Shown here: in pieces, positions 25,173 through 32,482 of the stretch
How positions within the stretch are numbered: position 1 is the first letter of the stretch
Layout: each line of letters opens with the position of its first letter
Assembly: GCA_021776775.1 (NCBI GenBank)
Contig: JAJFFE010000123.1
Location: forward strand, 1-52,350
DNA length: 52,350 bases
Direction of reading: 5' to 3'
Source: Planctomycetota bacterium
Lineage (GTDB): Bacteria > Planctomycetota > UBA8108 > UBA1146 > JAJFFE01
The notes under the pieces: generated by a model
The model's input: the letters and a program-made list of their open reading frames with translations, nothing else
Told to the model about the DNA's origin: nothing
Database searches by the model: none
Position numbers and translations under genes: made by a program

Positions 25173-25741
25173 GACGGTTCGTCCATTTCGGACAAGAGCC
25201 AAGCGCGCGCGAATGACCACTCGCTCTTGACGGTTGACTTCGACACCCCCAACGCTCGAGCGGTGTCTTCGACCGACAAACCGGCGAAGTAGCGCAGCCG
25301 GACGACTTCGCTCTTTCGGTGATCCATCTCCTCGAGTCGATCGAGAACTTCGTCGAGCATGAGCACTTCATCGAGATGCTCGTCGCCGATCGCTTCGGCC
25401 ACCTGCAGAGTCACACGCTGTTGATCGCCGCCTCGTTTGAGGCTGTTTCGTTGTCGCGCGCGGTCGACGAGGATTCGCTGCATGGCGCGGGCGGCCGCCC
25501 CGAAGAAGTGGCCACGATTCGACCACCCGACGCCGTCGTTCTTGACCAGTCGCACATAAGCTTCGTGTACCAACGCGGTCGGATCCAAGGTGTGGCTGGC
25601 CCGCTCCGACGCCATTCGAGCGTGGGCGAGCTTGCGCAGCTCGGTGTAGACCAGTGGCAACAGCTCCGAAGAGTGCGCTCCGGGGTCGTCACTGACCAAG
25701 ATCTTGGTGACCGAGGAGGAAGGGCTATCACTGCCTGACAT
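25169..25741 (-). CDS. ECF-type RNA polymerase sigma factor (TIGR02999-like)
   Basis: A 190-residue sigma-70-family ECF factor. Region 2 is LLPLVYTELRKLAHARMASE...HTLDPTALVHEAYVRLV, with the characteristic GHFFGAAARAMQRILVDRARQRNSLKRGG. Region 4 is VLDRLEEMDHRKSEVVRLRYFAGLSVEDTARALGVSKSTVKSEWSFARAWL. This pattern matches the planctomycete/acidobacterial ECF group that sits directly next to protein kinases and lacks a classic anti-sigma factor. Its stop codon overlaps the kinase start (GTGA), so synthesis of the two is coupled and the kinase probably controls its activity by phosphorylation. That control is inferred from the family, not seen. Confidence 0.93.
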   Translation of the reverse strand: MSGSDSPSSSVTKILVSDDPGAHSSELLPLVYTELRKLAHARMASERASHTLDPTALVHEAYVRLVKNDGVGWSNRGHFFGAAARAMQRILVDRARQRNSLKRGGDQQRVTLQVAEAIGDEHLDEVLMLDEVLDRLEEMDHRKSEVVRLRYFAGLSVEDTARALGVSKSTVKSEWSFARAWLLSEMDEPS

Positions 25742-26218
25742 AGAACTGTTCTCGATGGGGTTACGTTCTTTGCTCCGCTATCAAGTCTTTGGTCACACCA
25801 CTGAGAAGCCGCGAAGTTCTTATGGGGTCACGCCCCACCACGACGGAAACAGCGACCACAGGAGCATTCATGGACACGATATCCGGTCAAGCCGTCCTAG
25901 CCCAGGGGCAGCCATGGGCGAAGGAAGGAACGCATGACGGTCGGGATCGCGAGTGCCACGATTCTCGTGGGATTGCCGCTCGTATTCTTCGGCGCGATGG
26001 GATCTTCGAGTTCATAGATATTCCAGCTCGACTTCCCCAAGAAGAAAGCGGTTTCTCCCCGCGCCCCACGCAGTCCTGCGACACATGCTCGACACCGGGC
26101 GCCTGCTTCTGGCGTTCGTCAACCGAGACGCCTGAGCGCCGCTCTGGCGCGCGAGGGTGACCGTGGCGATCGGATCGGCGAACCGCTCGCTATCCGCGCG
26201 GGCAACCAGAGTTCAGCT
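25742..26218. other. Intergenic region with one candidate small ORF
   Basis: About 480 bases between the sigma-factor start and the TfoX-like stop codon. The only item that stands out is a 27-codon frame at 25934 with a strong ribosome binding site. Other frames here lack start signals or motifs. Confidence 0.5.
25934..26017 (+). CDS. Candidate 27-residue hydrophobic small protein
   Basis: ATG at 25934 is preceded by AAGGAAGG at a workable distance and opens a 27-codon frame. The product MTVGIASATILVGLPLVFFG plus AMGSSSS is a single predicted membrane helix with a serine-rich tail. It lies between two minus-strand transcription units. No homologue is known to me; it could be chance. Confidence 0.3.
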   Translation: MTVGIASATILVGLPLVFFGAMGSSSS

Positions 26219-26713
26219 TCAGGAGCGCGTGCGAGCCCGAGGACTCTTTTTCTTGGCGGTCTTCTTTGCGCTTTTCTTCTTGGCGGTCTTCTTCTTCGCT
26301 GCCTTCTTCTTGCTGCTCTTTGAACTTTTCTTGTTCGCTTTCGCCTTCTTGCCCGCTTTCTTCCGCGTGGTGGGCTTTGGCTTGAGTGACGCGATGTATT
26401 CGACACTGAGGCCGAAGTACTTCTTCAGTTCGCGAGTCTTCGCCAGCAGGCTAGCGGGTACTTCCGCGTACTCTTTCATGACTGTGTTGTGGGAGACCGC
26501 TTGCCGGGTCTTGTACTTCTTTAGGAACGCGGCGAGATCGTCGGGCGATAGGCGCAGGGCGAGTACCCCGGTCTTCGTCAGAAAGCTGAACATGTGCCCG
26601 TTCATGGATGTGTAGGGCACGGTTGCGCCTTTGCGCTCGACCTGCGGATGGCTCGCTACGAGCTTTTCATACAGCGCGATCGTCGCCGGCGGAATGTCGT
26701 GGGTCTTGGCCAT
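26219..26713 (-). CDS. TfoX N-terminal-like protein with histone-H1-like Lys/Ala tail
   Basis: A 164-residue protein from the ATG at 26713 (MAKTHDIPPATIALYEKLV). Residues 1-105 resemble the TfoX N-terminal fold: VERKGATVPYTSMNGHMFSFLTKTGVLALRLSP, then DLAAFLKKYK and YAEVPASLLAKTRELKKYFGLSVEYIASLKPKP. Residues about 110-160 are almost entirely Lys, Ala, Ser and Thr, in KKxAKKKxAKK repeats like bacterial histone-H1-like and AlgP tails. Such tails bind DNA non-specifically. TfoX domains occur in competence and DNA-associated proteins, so a nucleoid role is possible. The start overlaps the 3' end of the upstream membrane-protein gene by 47 bases. Confidence 0.75.
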   Translation of the reverse strand: MAKTHDIPPATIALYEKLVASHPQVERKGATVPYTSMNGHMFSFLTKTGVLALRLSPDDLAAFLKKYKTRQAVSHNTVMKEYAEVPASLLAKTRELKKYFGLSVEYIASLKPKPTTRKKAGKKAKANKKSSKSSKKKAAKKKTAKKKSAKKTAKKKSPRARTRS

Positions 26714-27761
26714 GGGGTTCTTTCGTGCTGTCACCATCGGACGTGACTCGATCGTCGACGGTGATCTCGCTTTCGTCGTGACTCGCGGGGTCCTCATCGT
26801 GGTCCGCGTCTCGCAGATCGTGGGCGAATCGAACTTTCATGACAATGGCAAGCACGGTCAAACCGAGCCCCGCGGTGAATGTCACCAAGGGCCACGGCGC
26901 AGCCTCGTAGGCCGCCATCAATTTGCTGTACCACTTGAACTCGCCGTTGTAGCCACCCAGCCAGACTGCGTCGAAGCTCCAGCTTGTCTTCGACTGAAAG
27001 TGACTCCCCGTCCGATAGCTGACCGTGACGTAGGTCGCAATCCCGGTGAGGAAGTGCTGAACAAGAAGAAGTAGCCACCAGCGCGGTGCAAACTTCCAGC
27101 TATCGCGAATACCCTCCGACAACGCCTCGCCGAACGGGCGACGCACGTCCACGATTCGCAATAGCAGCGCCGAGCTCGAGAAGTTCACCGCGAGTCCCAC
27201 GACGCCGATGAACACGAACGCGAACACCCCGATCCCCCCGAGCACGAAGAGCACCAGCGCGACGGCGATCAACAGGATCGACACACAAATGGCGGACGCG
27301 CCGAAGACCCGAACCATCGCCCCCTTCGCCGCCTGCAGGGTAACGCTCGGGCCTGATTCCCGACCGGCGCACGCCTCGCGAATGGTGTGAGTCTGCCACG
27401 CGAGATACGCGACACCCAAGACGATCTGCACGATGAACATGAGGCTCACCGTCAAGGAAAGTCCCAGTGCGCTGACGTGCTTGGTCGCGGCGAAGAACGC
27501 TAGGAAAGGAAGCGATCCGAGCACGGTCAAGGCGTTGGTTGCGAAATACCAGCACCCCAGCGGAACCCACACATCGGGACGGCGGGCGACGAAGGCCACC
27601 TCGCGACGAAGCGGTACCGCGAACAACACTCCCAAACTGAGCAAAAGCCCCAGCAGAAAGAGAAGCCCCCGGCCTTGAAAGGCGTCCATCGGGAATGAGT
27701 TGTACGTCGCAACAACGGCCGCAAAGACAAAACCGAGCTTGGAGAACGAACGCAGGGACAT
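26667..27761 (-). CDS. Multi-pass membrane protein of unknown function
   Basis: A 364-residue protein with about seven hydrophobic segments. They include FVFAAVVATYNSF, LLFLLGLLLSLGVLFAV, LTVLGSLPFLAFFA, LTVSLMFIVQIVLGVAYLAW, SAICVSILLIAVALVLFVLGGIG and LVTFTAGLGLTVLAIVM. A highly acidic, His-rich cytoplasmic tail (DHDEDPASHDESEITVDDRV) closes the protein. I recognise no family. The last 47 bases are shared with the TfoX-like gene in another frame, so the two genes are probably co-transcribed. Confidence 0.75.
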   Translation of the reverse strand: MSLRSFSKLGFVFAAVVATYNSFPMDAFQGRGLLFLLGLLLSLGVLFAVPLRREVAFVARRPDVWVPLGCWYFATNALTVLGSLPFLAFFAATKHVSALGLSLTVSLMFIVQIVLGVAYLAWQTHTIREACAGRESGPSVTLQAAKGAMVRVFGASAICVSILLIAVALVLFVLGGIGVFAFVFIGVVGLAVNFSSSALLLRIVDVRRPFGEALSEGIRDSWKFAPRWWLLLLVQHFLTGIATYVTVSYRTGSHFQSKTSWSFDAVWLGGYNGEFKWYSKLMAAYEAAPWPLVTFTAGLGLTVLAIVMKVRFAHDLRDADHDEDPASHDESEITVDDRVTSDGDSTKEPHGQDPRHSAGDDRAV

Positions 27762-28117
27762 TGAGGACCTTCACGGTATCGGGCGGACGCAGGACATAGT
27801 GGCGGCGCCATGATCGCACACTCGCCGCGGGATTCCACGTTCGACCCCAGCCGCCGGTTCGGACGGTCTATCCCACAGCAAGCGCCGGTGATAACAGTCG
27901 CATCGCGGCCGAGTTGCTCCTGCCGTACATCAGAGTCACAGCCTCTCGCAAGCCAACGGGTCTCGCGACTCGACGAGCGAGATGGTGGGACGATCCGAGA
28001 TCCACGGCTTACGTGCCGCCGCGTCCGAAGGACTCCGATCGTCCGAACTCCAATCGTCCGAACTCCGATTGTCCGAACTCCGATCGTCCGATGCACTCCA
28101 ATCGAAAGAGACCGATC
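27762..28117. other. Divergent intergenic region with tandem repeats
   Basis: This 356-base spacer separates the membrane-protein and S9-peptidase start codons. It must hold both promoters, and it contains four 15-bp tandem repeats described separately. Open frames running through the repeats on either strand show no motif and I treat them as non-coding. Confidence 0.6.
28032..28091 (+). repeat. Four tandem 15-bp repeats in the S9-peptidase leader
   Basis: The unit ACTCCGATCGTCCGA occurs at 28032, 28047, 28062 and 28077 with one substitution in each of the two middle copies. A partial fifth copy (ACTCCAATCG) follows at about 28095. The array ends 26 bases before the ATG at 28118. The unit contains CGATCG, so the array could bind a protein or fold in the mRNA leader. 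Confidence 0.92.
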
Positions 28118-31099
28118 ATGAGCCGTCGCCCTGCGGGTCGCTTCTGCCGTCCGGCCGCCGTCCTCTTCGCGCTTTGCGCCGCCCTGCTGGCGACGTTCGT
28201 AAATCCCACCCATCTCGCTGCGCAAGACGACACGACCGTTCGGCCCAACTACAAGCAGGCGGCCTTCTACTCGAGTGAGTTCATCCGCCAGCGGACCTAC
28301 AGCACGTCGGTCCGTCCGGGCTGGCTGGGGAAGACGGATCGGTTCTGGTACAGCTACCAAACGTGCGACGGAACGCATTTTTACCTGGTCGATCCGGCGG
28401 CCGGCAAGAAGGAGTCGCTGTTCGATCACGATGCACTGGCGTCCAAACTTTCGGTCGAAGTGCGCAAGCCCATCGATGCGCACCAACTTCGACTCGGCGG
28501 CGCGCGCATCAACGACGAAGGAACGACGCTCAGCTTCGTCGTCGAGAAGACCAAGTTCGAGCTGGACTTGACCAACGGCGAATTGGCGAACAAGGGCCCA
28601 GAGCCCGAGCGGGGTAACGCGCAGAGTCGCCGCCCCGGTCGAGGCGGGGCGGCCGGCCGTCCGGGCACTCCGCGAGCGGGAACGCAGCGCAGCCACCGCA
28701 ACTTCTCCCCCGACCACGCCTCATATGTCTTTTCCAAGGGGCACAATCTCTACTTCGTCGAAGCGTCGGATGAAGTCAAAGCGAAGATCGAAGAGATCGC
28801 AGCTGAGATGAAGGCGGAAGAAGAGGCGAAGAAAAACGGAGAAACCGACACCTCTACCGACGGCGATGGTGAGACGAAAGACGGCGACAAGAAGGACGAT
28901 GAGAAGGACACCAAGAAGAAGTCCGACAAGAAGAAGAAAAAGGAAGAAGACCTCACCACCACGATCTTTGCACCATACGCGGACGACGCTCCCCTCCAAG
29001 AAGTGACTCTCCAAGAGAAGACCGACGACAAGTCCGGCCAAAAGAAGGACGACACCAAGAAGGACGACGAGAAGAAGGACCCCAGCAAAGAGACCGATCG
29101 CCGCCGAGAGTGGGCCAACGACGTCGATGAGTCGAAGGCGCTGCAACTCACCGAAGACGGCGCCAAGGACTACGAGTTTTCGTCAAGAGGGTTCTTCAGG
29201 CGGCAGACCGAAGAAGACGCCGAGCCGGACCCGGAGAAGAAGACGCGACCGAGCGTCAGTTGGGCGGAAGACTCAACCGCGTTTCACGCGACGCGTCGCG
29301 ACTCCCGGGGAGTCGCCGAGCTGTACCTGGTGAACGCCCTCTCCGAACCGCGGCCGACCCTCGAAAAATACAAGTACCCCATGCCGGGGGAAGAGCACAT
29401 TCGCAAGTCCGAGTTGTTCGTGTTTGATCGCAACGCGAAGAAGATCACCCAAGTCGAACCCAAGTGGACCGACGAGAGCTACCTGAACATCCATTGGGGT
29501 AAGACGAGCGATGCGCTGCGCATGCTGCGCCGGGATCGACTGCTGCGTAACGTCGAGCTGTGCGAGATCAATACCCGCAACTCAGAGCTCAAAGTCATCC
29601 TGACCGAGGGGTTCGAGGCGGCGTATCTCGACACGCAGTCCCTGCGCTACATTCGTGATGGCGCAGAGATGATTTGGTGGTCAGAGCGCAGCGGCTGGGG
29701 TCACTACTACCTCTACGATCGCGACGGCAATCTCAAGAACGCCATCACCACGGGGCAGTTCCGGGCCAGCCGAATCGTCGACATCGACGAAGAAAAAGGA
29801 CTGTTCTACTTCAGCGGCAACGGGCGCGAAGGCGTAGAGAACGTCTACTTCCAGCACCTCTACCGGGTCTACCTCGACGGCTCTGAACTGGCGATCATGG
29901 ATCCGGGGAACGCCAACCACCGGTCGTCTCTGTCGCCCACCCGGAACTACGTGGTCGACAACTGTTCGCGAGTCGACATGTGCCCGATCTCAATGCTGCG
30001 ATCGGCCGACGGCAAGAAGATCATGGATCTCGAGAAGTCGGACCTGTCGAAACTCCGTGAAGTCGGATGGCAGATGCCGGAGACCTTCAAGGTCAAAGCG
30101 GCGGACGGCGTCACCGATCTCTACGGGAACATGTGGAAGCCCTTCGACTTCGACCCCAAGAAGAACTACCCGATCATCGCCGACGTCTATCCCGGTCCGC
30201 AGACCGAGGGCGTCACGCACACCTTCTCGGCGTCGAGCTTCCGACAGCAACTCGCGCAAGTTGGGTTCATCGTCGTGCAACTCGGTCACCGCGGCGGTAC
30301 CCCGGGTCGTTCGAAGGCGTATCACAGCTACGGGTACTTCAACTTGCGCGACTACGGACTGGCCGACAAGAAGGCCGGTCTCGAACAACTCGCGGCGCGG
30401 CATTCCTTCATCGACATCGATCGAGTCGGCATCTACGGACACTCCGGTGGTGGGTTCATGACGGCCGCGGCCATGCTCAAGAAGCCGTACAACGCCTTCT
30501 TCAAGGTCGGTATCGCGCGCGCTGGCAACCACGACAACAACATCTACAACAACAGTTGGTCCGAGCGGTATCACGGGCTGAAGGAAGTAGCAGTCAAGGA
30601 GAACAAGGGGAGGCAGGGACGCCGAGGCGGACGTCGAGGGAGCCGCGGTGGAGACGGCGCGTCCGATCAGGACGAAAAGATCGTTCTCAAGAAGATCGAA
30701 GAAGACGAAGACGACACCCAAAAGAAGGACGACGACGAGACTGAAAAAGACGACACCGAAGAGAAGGACGACGACGAAAAGGAAAACGAGAAGGAAGAAG
30801 AAGAGAAGAAGACTCGCTTCGACATCAAGGTCCCGACCAACACCGAGCTCGCCGCCAACCTCCGCGGCAGCCTCATGCTGATCCACGGCGACATGGACAA
30901 CAACGTCCACCCCGCCGGGACCATCCGACTGGCCAACGCCTTGATCAAAGCGAACAAGCGCTTCGACATGCTCATGCTGCCCGGCAAACGCCACGGCTTC
31001 GGCGACATGTCCAACTACGTCAGCCACCGAATGATCGAATACTTCGCGGAGCACCTGCTCGGTGACCACCGAACAGGCGCCGACATTCTGGAGAAGTAG
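28118..31099 (+). CDS. Secreted S9-family prolyl oligopeptidase with large charged insertions
   Basis: A 993-residue exported peptidase (ATG at 28118; signal peptide ending near THLAAQ). The N-terminal half is a DPP IV-like beta propeller (YLNIHWGKTSDALRMLRRD, IWWSERSGWGHYYLYDRDG). The C-terminal alpha/beta hydrolase carries the triad Ser776 in GIYGHSGGGF, Asp927 in HGDMDNNVHP and His959 in GKRHGFG. S9 enzymes cleave after proline or alanine in oligopeptides. Three Lys/Asp/Glu-rich low-complexity insertions interrupt the fold: two in the propeller (about residues 230-280 and 300-330) and one between Ser and Asp (about 830-905, preceded by GRQGRRGGRRGSRGG). The last is unusual because it splits the catalytic domain. 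It may be a flexible surface loop. Confidence 0.9.
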   Translation: MSRRPAGRFCRPAAVLFALCAALLATFVNPTHLAAQDDTTVRPNYKQAAFYSSEFIRQRTYSTSVRPGWLGKTDRFWYSYQTCDGTHFYLVDPAAGKKESLFDHDALASKLSVEVRKPIDAHQLRLGGARINDEGTTLSFVVEKTKFELDLTNGELANKGPEPERGNAQSRRPGRGGAAGRPGTPRAGTQRSHRNFSPDHASYVFSKGHNLYFVEASDEVKAKIEEIAAEMKAEEEAKKNGETDTSTDGDGETKDGDKKDDEKDTKKKSDKKKKKEEDLTTTIFAPYADDAPLQEVTLQEKTDDKSGQKKDDTKKDDEKKDPSKETDRRREWANDVDESKALQLTEDGAKDYEFSSRGFFRRQTEEDAEPDPEKKTRPSVSWAEDSTAFHATRRDSRGVAELYLVNALSEPRPTLEKYKYPMPGEEHIRKSELFVFDRNAKKITQVEPKWTDESYLNIHWGKTSDALRMLRRDRLLRNVELCEINTRNSELKVILTEGFEAAYLDTQSLRYIRDGAEMIWWSERSGWGHYYLYDRDGNLKNAITTGQFRASRIVDIDEEKGLFYFSGNGREGVENVYFQHLYRVYLDGSELAIMDPGNANHRSSLSPTRNYVVDNCSRVDMCPISMLRSADGKKIMDLEKSDLSKLREVGWQMPETFKVKAADGVTDLYGNMWKPFDFDPKKNYPIIADVYPGPQTEGVTHTFSASSFRQQLAQVGFIVVQLGHRGGTPGRSKAYHSYGYFNLRDYGLADKKAGLEQLAARHSFIDIDRVGIYGHSGGGFMTAAAMLKKPYNAFFKVGIARAGNHDNNIYNNSWSERYHGLKEVAVKENKGRQGRRGGRRGSRGGDGASDQDEKIVLKKIEEDEDDTQKKDDDETEKDDTEEKDDDEKENEKEEEEKKTRFDIKVPTNTELAANLRGSLMLIHGDMDNNVHPAGTIRLANALIKANKRFDMLMLPGKRHGFGDMSNYVSHRMIEYFAEHLLGDHRTGADILEK

Positions 31100-31138
31100 C
31101 GACGACTGCCATTGGTAGCTGTCCGGCGGAAAGCAAGG

Positions 31139-31170
31139 GCGTCGGTGATTCCACTGGGAATCACCGACGC
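31139..31170 (+). terminator. Rho-independent terminator after the S9 peptidase
   Basis: GCGTCGGTGATT and AATCACCGACGC form a perfect 12-bp stem with an 8-base loop, followed by TCTTCTTGTT. It lies 40 bases after the stop codon. Confidence 0.88.
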
Positions 31171-31230
31171 TCTTCTTGTTCCCGCGGCCGTCGATCTGGG
31201 ACTCACCGGCGTCAGATCCGCGCGGGCCCG

Positions 31231-31260
31231 TTGACATCCGCGGCGGGGGTTTCTAACACT
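31231..31260 (+). promoter_or_regulatory. Sigma-70-type promoter for the aminomethyltransferase operon
   Basis: A perfect TTGACA (-35) is followed after exactly 17 bases by TAACAC (-10), placing transcription start near 31267. The ATG at 31291 has GGAG upstream. The position immediately downstream of the terminator at 31139 supports an independent transcription unit. Confidence 0.65.
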
Positions 31261-31290
31261 ACGCCCTTCCCCCGCTTCCGGAGCACGCCG

Positions 31291-32481
31291 ATGCCGATCG
31301 AGTCGCCGTTTCACGCACGCACGAGCCAGCTCTGTACGAGCATGCGGTGGAAGGACTGGGCTGGTTACTTCGCGGTCTGTTCCTACGAGCCGTGCCACGA
31401 GCAGGAGTACTTCGCCTATCGCCACGCGGCCGGGTTGATGGACGCAACCCCCCTCTTCAAATACACGGTTTCCGGAGCGGACGCCGGCCGTCTTCTCTCG
31501 CGTGTGATGACCCGTGACATCACGAAGTTGCGCGTCGGCCGCGTCACCTACTGCTGCTGGTGCGACGACGCTGGCAAGATCATGGACGACGGTACCGTCT
31601 CCCGCCTCGACGATGACGTGTATCGCGTCACCGCGGCCGAGCCGACCCTGCACTGGTTACGCCTGAACGCGCGCCGCTACCAAGTGGCGATCGAAGACGT
31701 GACCACCAAGTACGGAATTCTCGCCCTGCAAGGTCCGCTCTCTCGCGGCATCCTCGGTCATGTCTGCGGCCGTGCGGTGACCGACCTGCGGTTCTTCCGA
31801 CTCACGCAAACCACCATCGACCGCCGACCGGTCACGATCACACGAACCGGATACACCGGCGACCTTGGGTACGAAGTGTGGTGCGACAGCGCCGACGCTC
31901 TTCCCGTATACGACGCCATCACAGAGGCGGGGCAAAACTACCGGCTCATGCCGGCCGGGTTGGACGCCCTCGACGTCGCTCGGGTCGAAGCCGGTTTCGT
32001 CATGAACGGCGTCGACTATCACTCGTCGAACCACTGCCTGATCGAATCGCGGAAGTCGACGCCCTACGAGCTCGGCCTCGGCTGGACGGTGCAACTCGAC
32101 CGAGACCCGTTCATCGGACAGTCAAAGCTGCGAGAAGAGAAGCAACGCGGCTCGCAGTGGTCCTTCGTCGGTCTCGACTACGACTGGGTCGCCTTCGAAC
32201 GCCTCTTCGCGCGCCACGACCTTCCTCCGCAAACGCCGCACGGCGCCTGGCGAGATCCGCTGCCGGTGTTCGATCGCACCGGTCGTCAAGTGGGACAAGC
32301 GACGAGCGGCGCGTGGTCGCCGACGCTCAAGAAGAACCTAGCACTCGCTTCGGTCAAACGGTCTCACGCGGCCGAAGGTCGAGAGCTGCTGATCGAAGCG
32401 ACCGTCGAATTCGAACGCACCCGAACTCCCGTCACCGTCTCCGCCCCCATGTTCTTCGACCCCGAGCGAAAGCGAGGGTGA
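31291..32481 (+). CDS. GcvT-like folate-dependent aminomethyltransferase/demethylase
   Basis: A 396-residue member of the GcvT superfamily, which includes glycine-cleavage T protein, DMSP demethylase and dimethylglycine/sarcosine enzymes. Family blocks are HAAGLMDATPLFKYTVSGADAG, LSRVMTRDITKLRVGRVTYCCW, DDAGKIMDDGTVSRL (the GcvT catalytic Asp region), YGILALQGPLSR, RTGYTGDLGYEVWC, DALDVARVEAGF and ELGLGWTV. GcvT proteins transfer a one-carbon unit from an amine or sulfonium donor to tetrahydrofolate. No GcvH, GcvP or lipoyl gene is nearby. Instead two PYROXD2-type flavoproteins follow directly (1 base after its stop codon, then a 1-base overlap), so an oxidase or demethylase complex is likely. 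The substrate is unknown. Confidence 0.87.
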   Translation: MPIESPFHARTSQLCTSMRWKDWAGYFAVCSYEPCHEQEYFAYRHAAGLMDATPLFKYTVSGADAGRLLSRVMTRDITKLRVGRVTYCCWCDDAGKIMDDGTVSRLDDDVYRVTAAEPTLHWLRLNARRYQVAIEDVTTKYGILALQGPLSRGILGHVCGRAVTDLRFFRLTQTTIDRRPVTITRTGYTGDLGYEVWCDSADALPVYDAITEAGQNYRLMPAGLDALDVARVEAGFVMNGVDYHSSNHCLIESRKSTPYELGLGWTVQLDRDPFIGQSKLREEKQRGSQWSFVGLDYDWVAFERLFARHDLPPQTPHGAWRDPLPVFDRTGRQVGQATSGAWSPTLKKNLALASVKRSHAAEGRELLIEATVEFERTRTPVTVSAPMFFDPERKRG

Positions 32482-32482
32482 C

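Noticed and set aside
27527..28717. A 396-codon minus-strand frame spanning the divergent spacer
   Set aside because: It crosses the tandem repeats (VRTIGVRTIG) and both start regions. The flanking genes in other frames have good domain and signal-peptide evidence.
29990..31237. A 415-codon open frame on the minus strand
   Set aside because: It is antisense to the S9 peptidase and hydrophobic only because it mirrors GAC/AAG-rich charged insertions (Val/Leu/Phe runs). No start signal or motif supports it.
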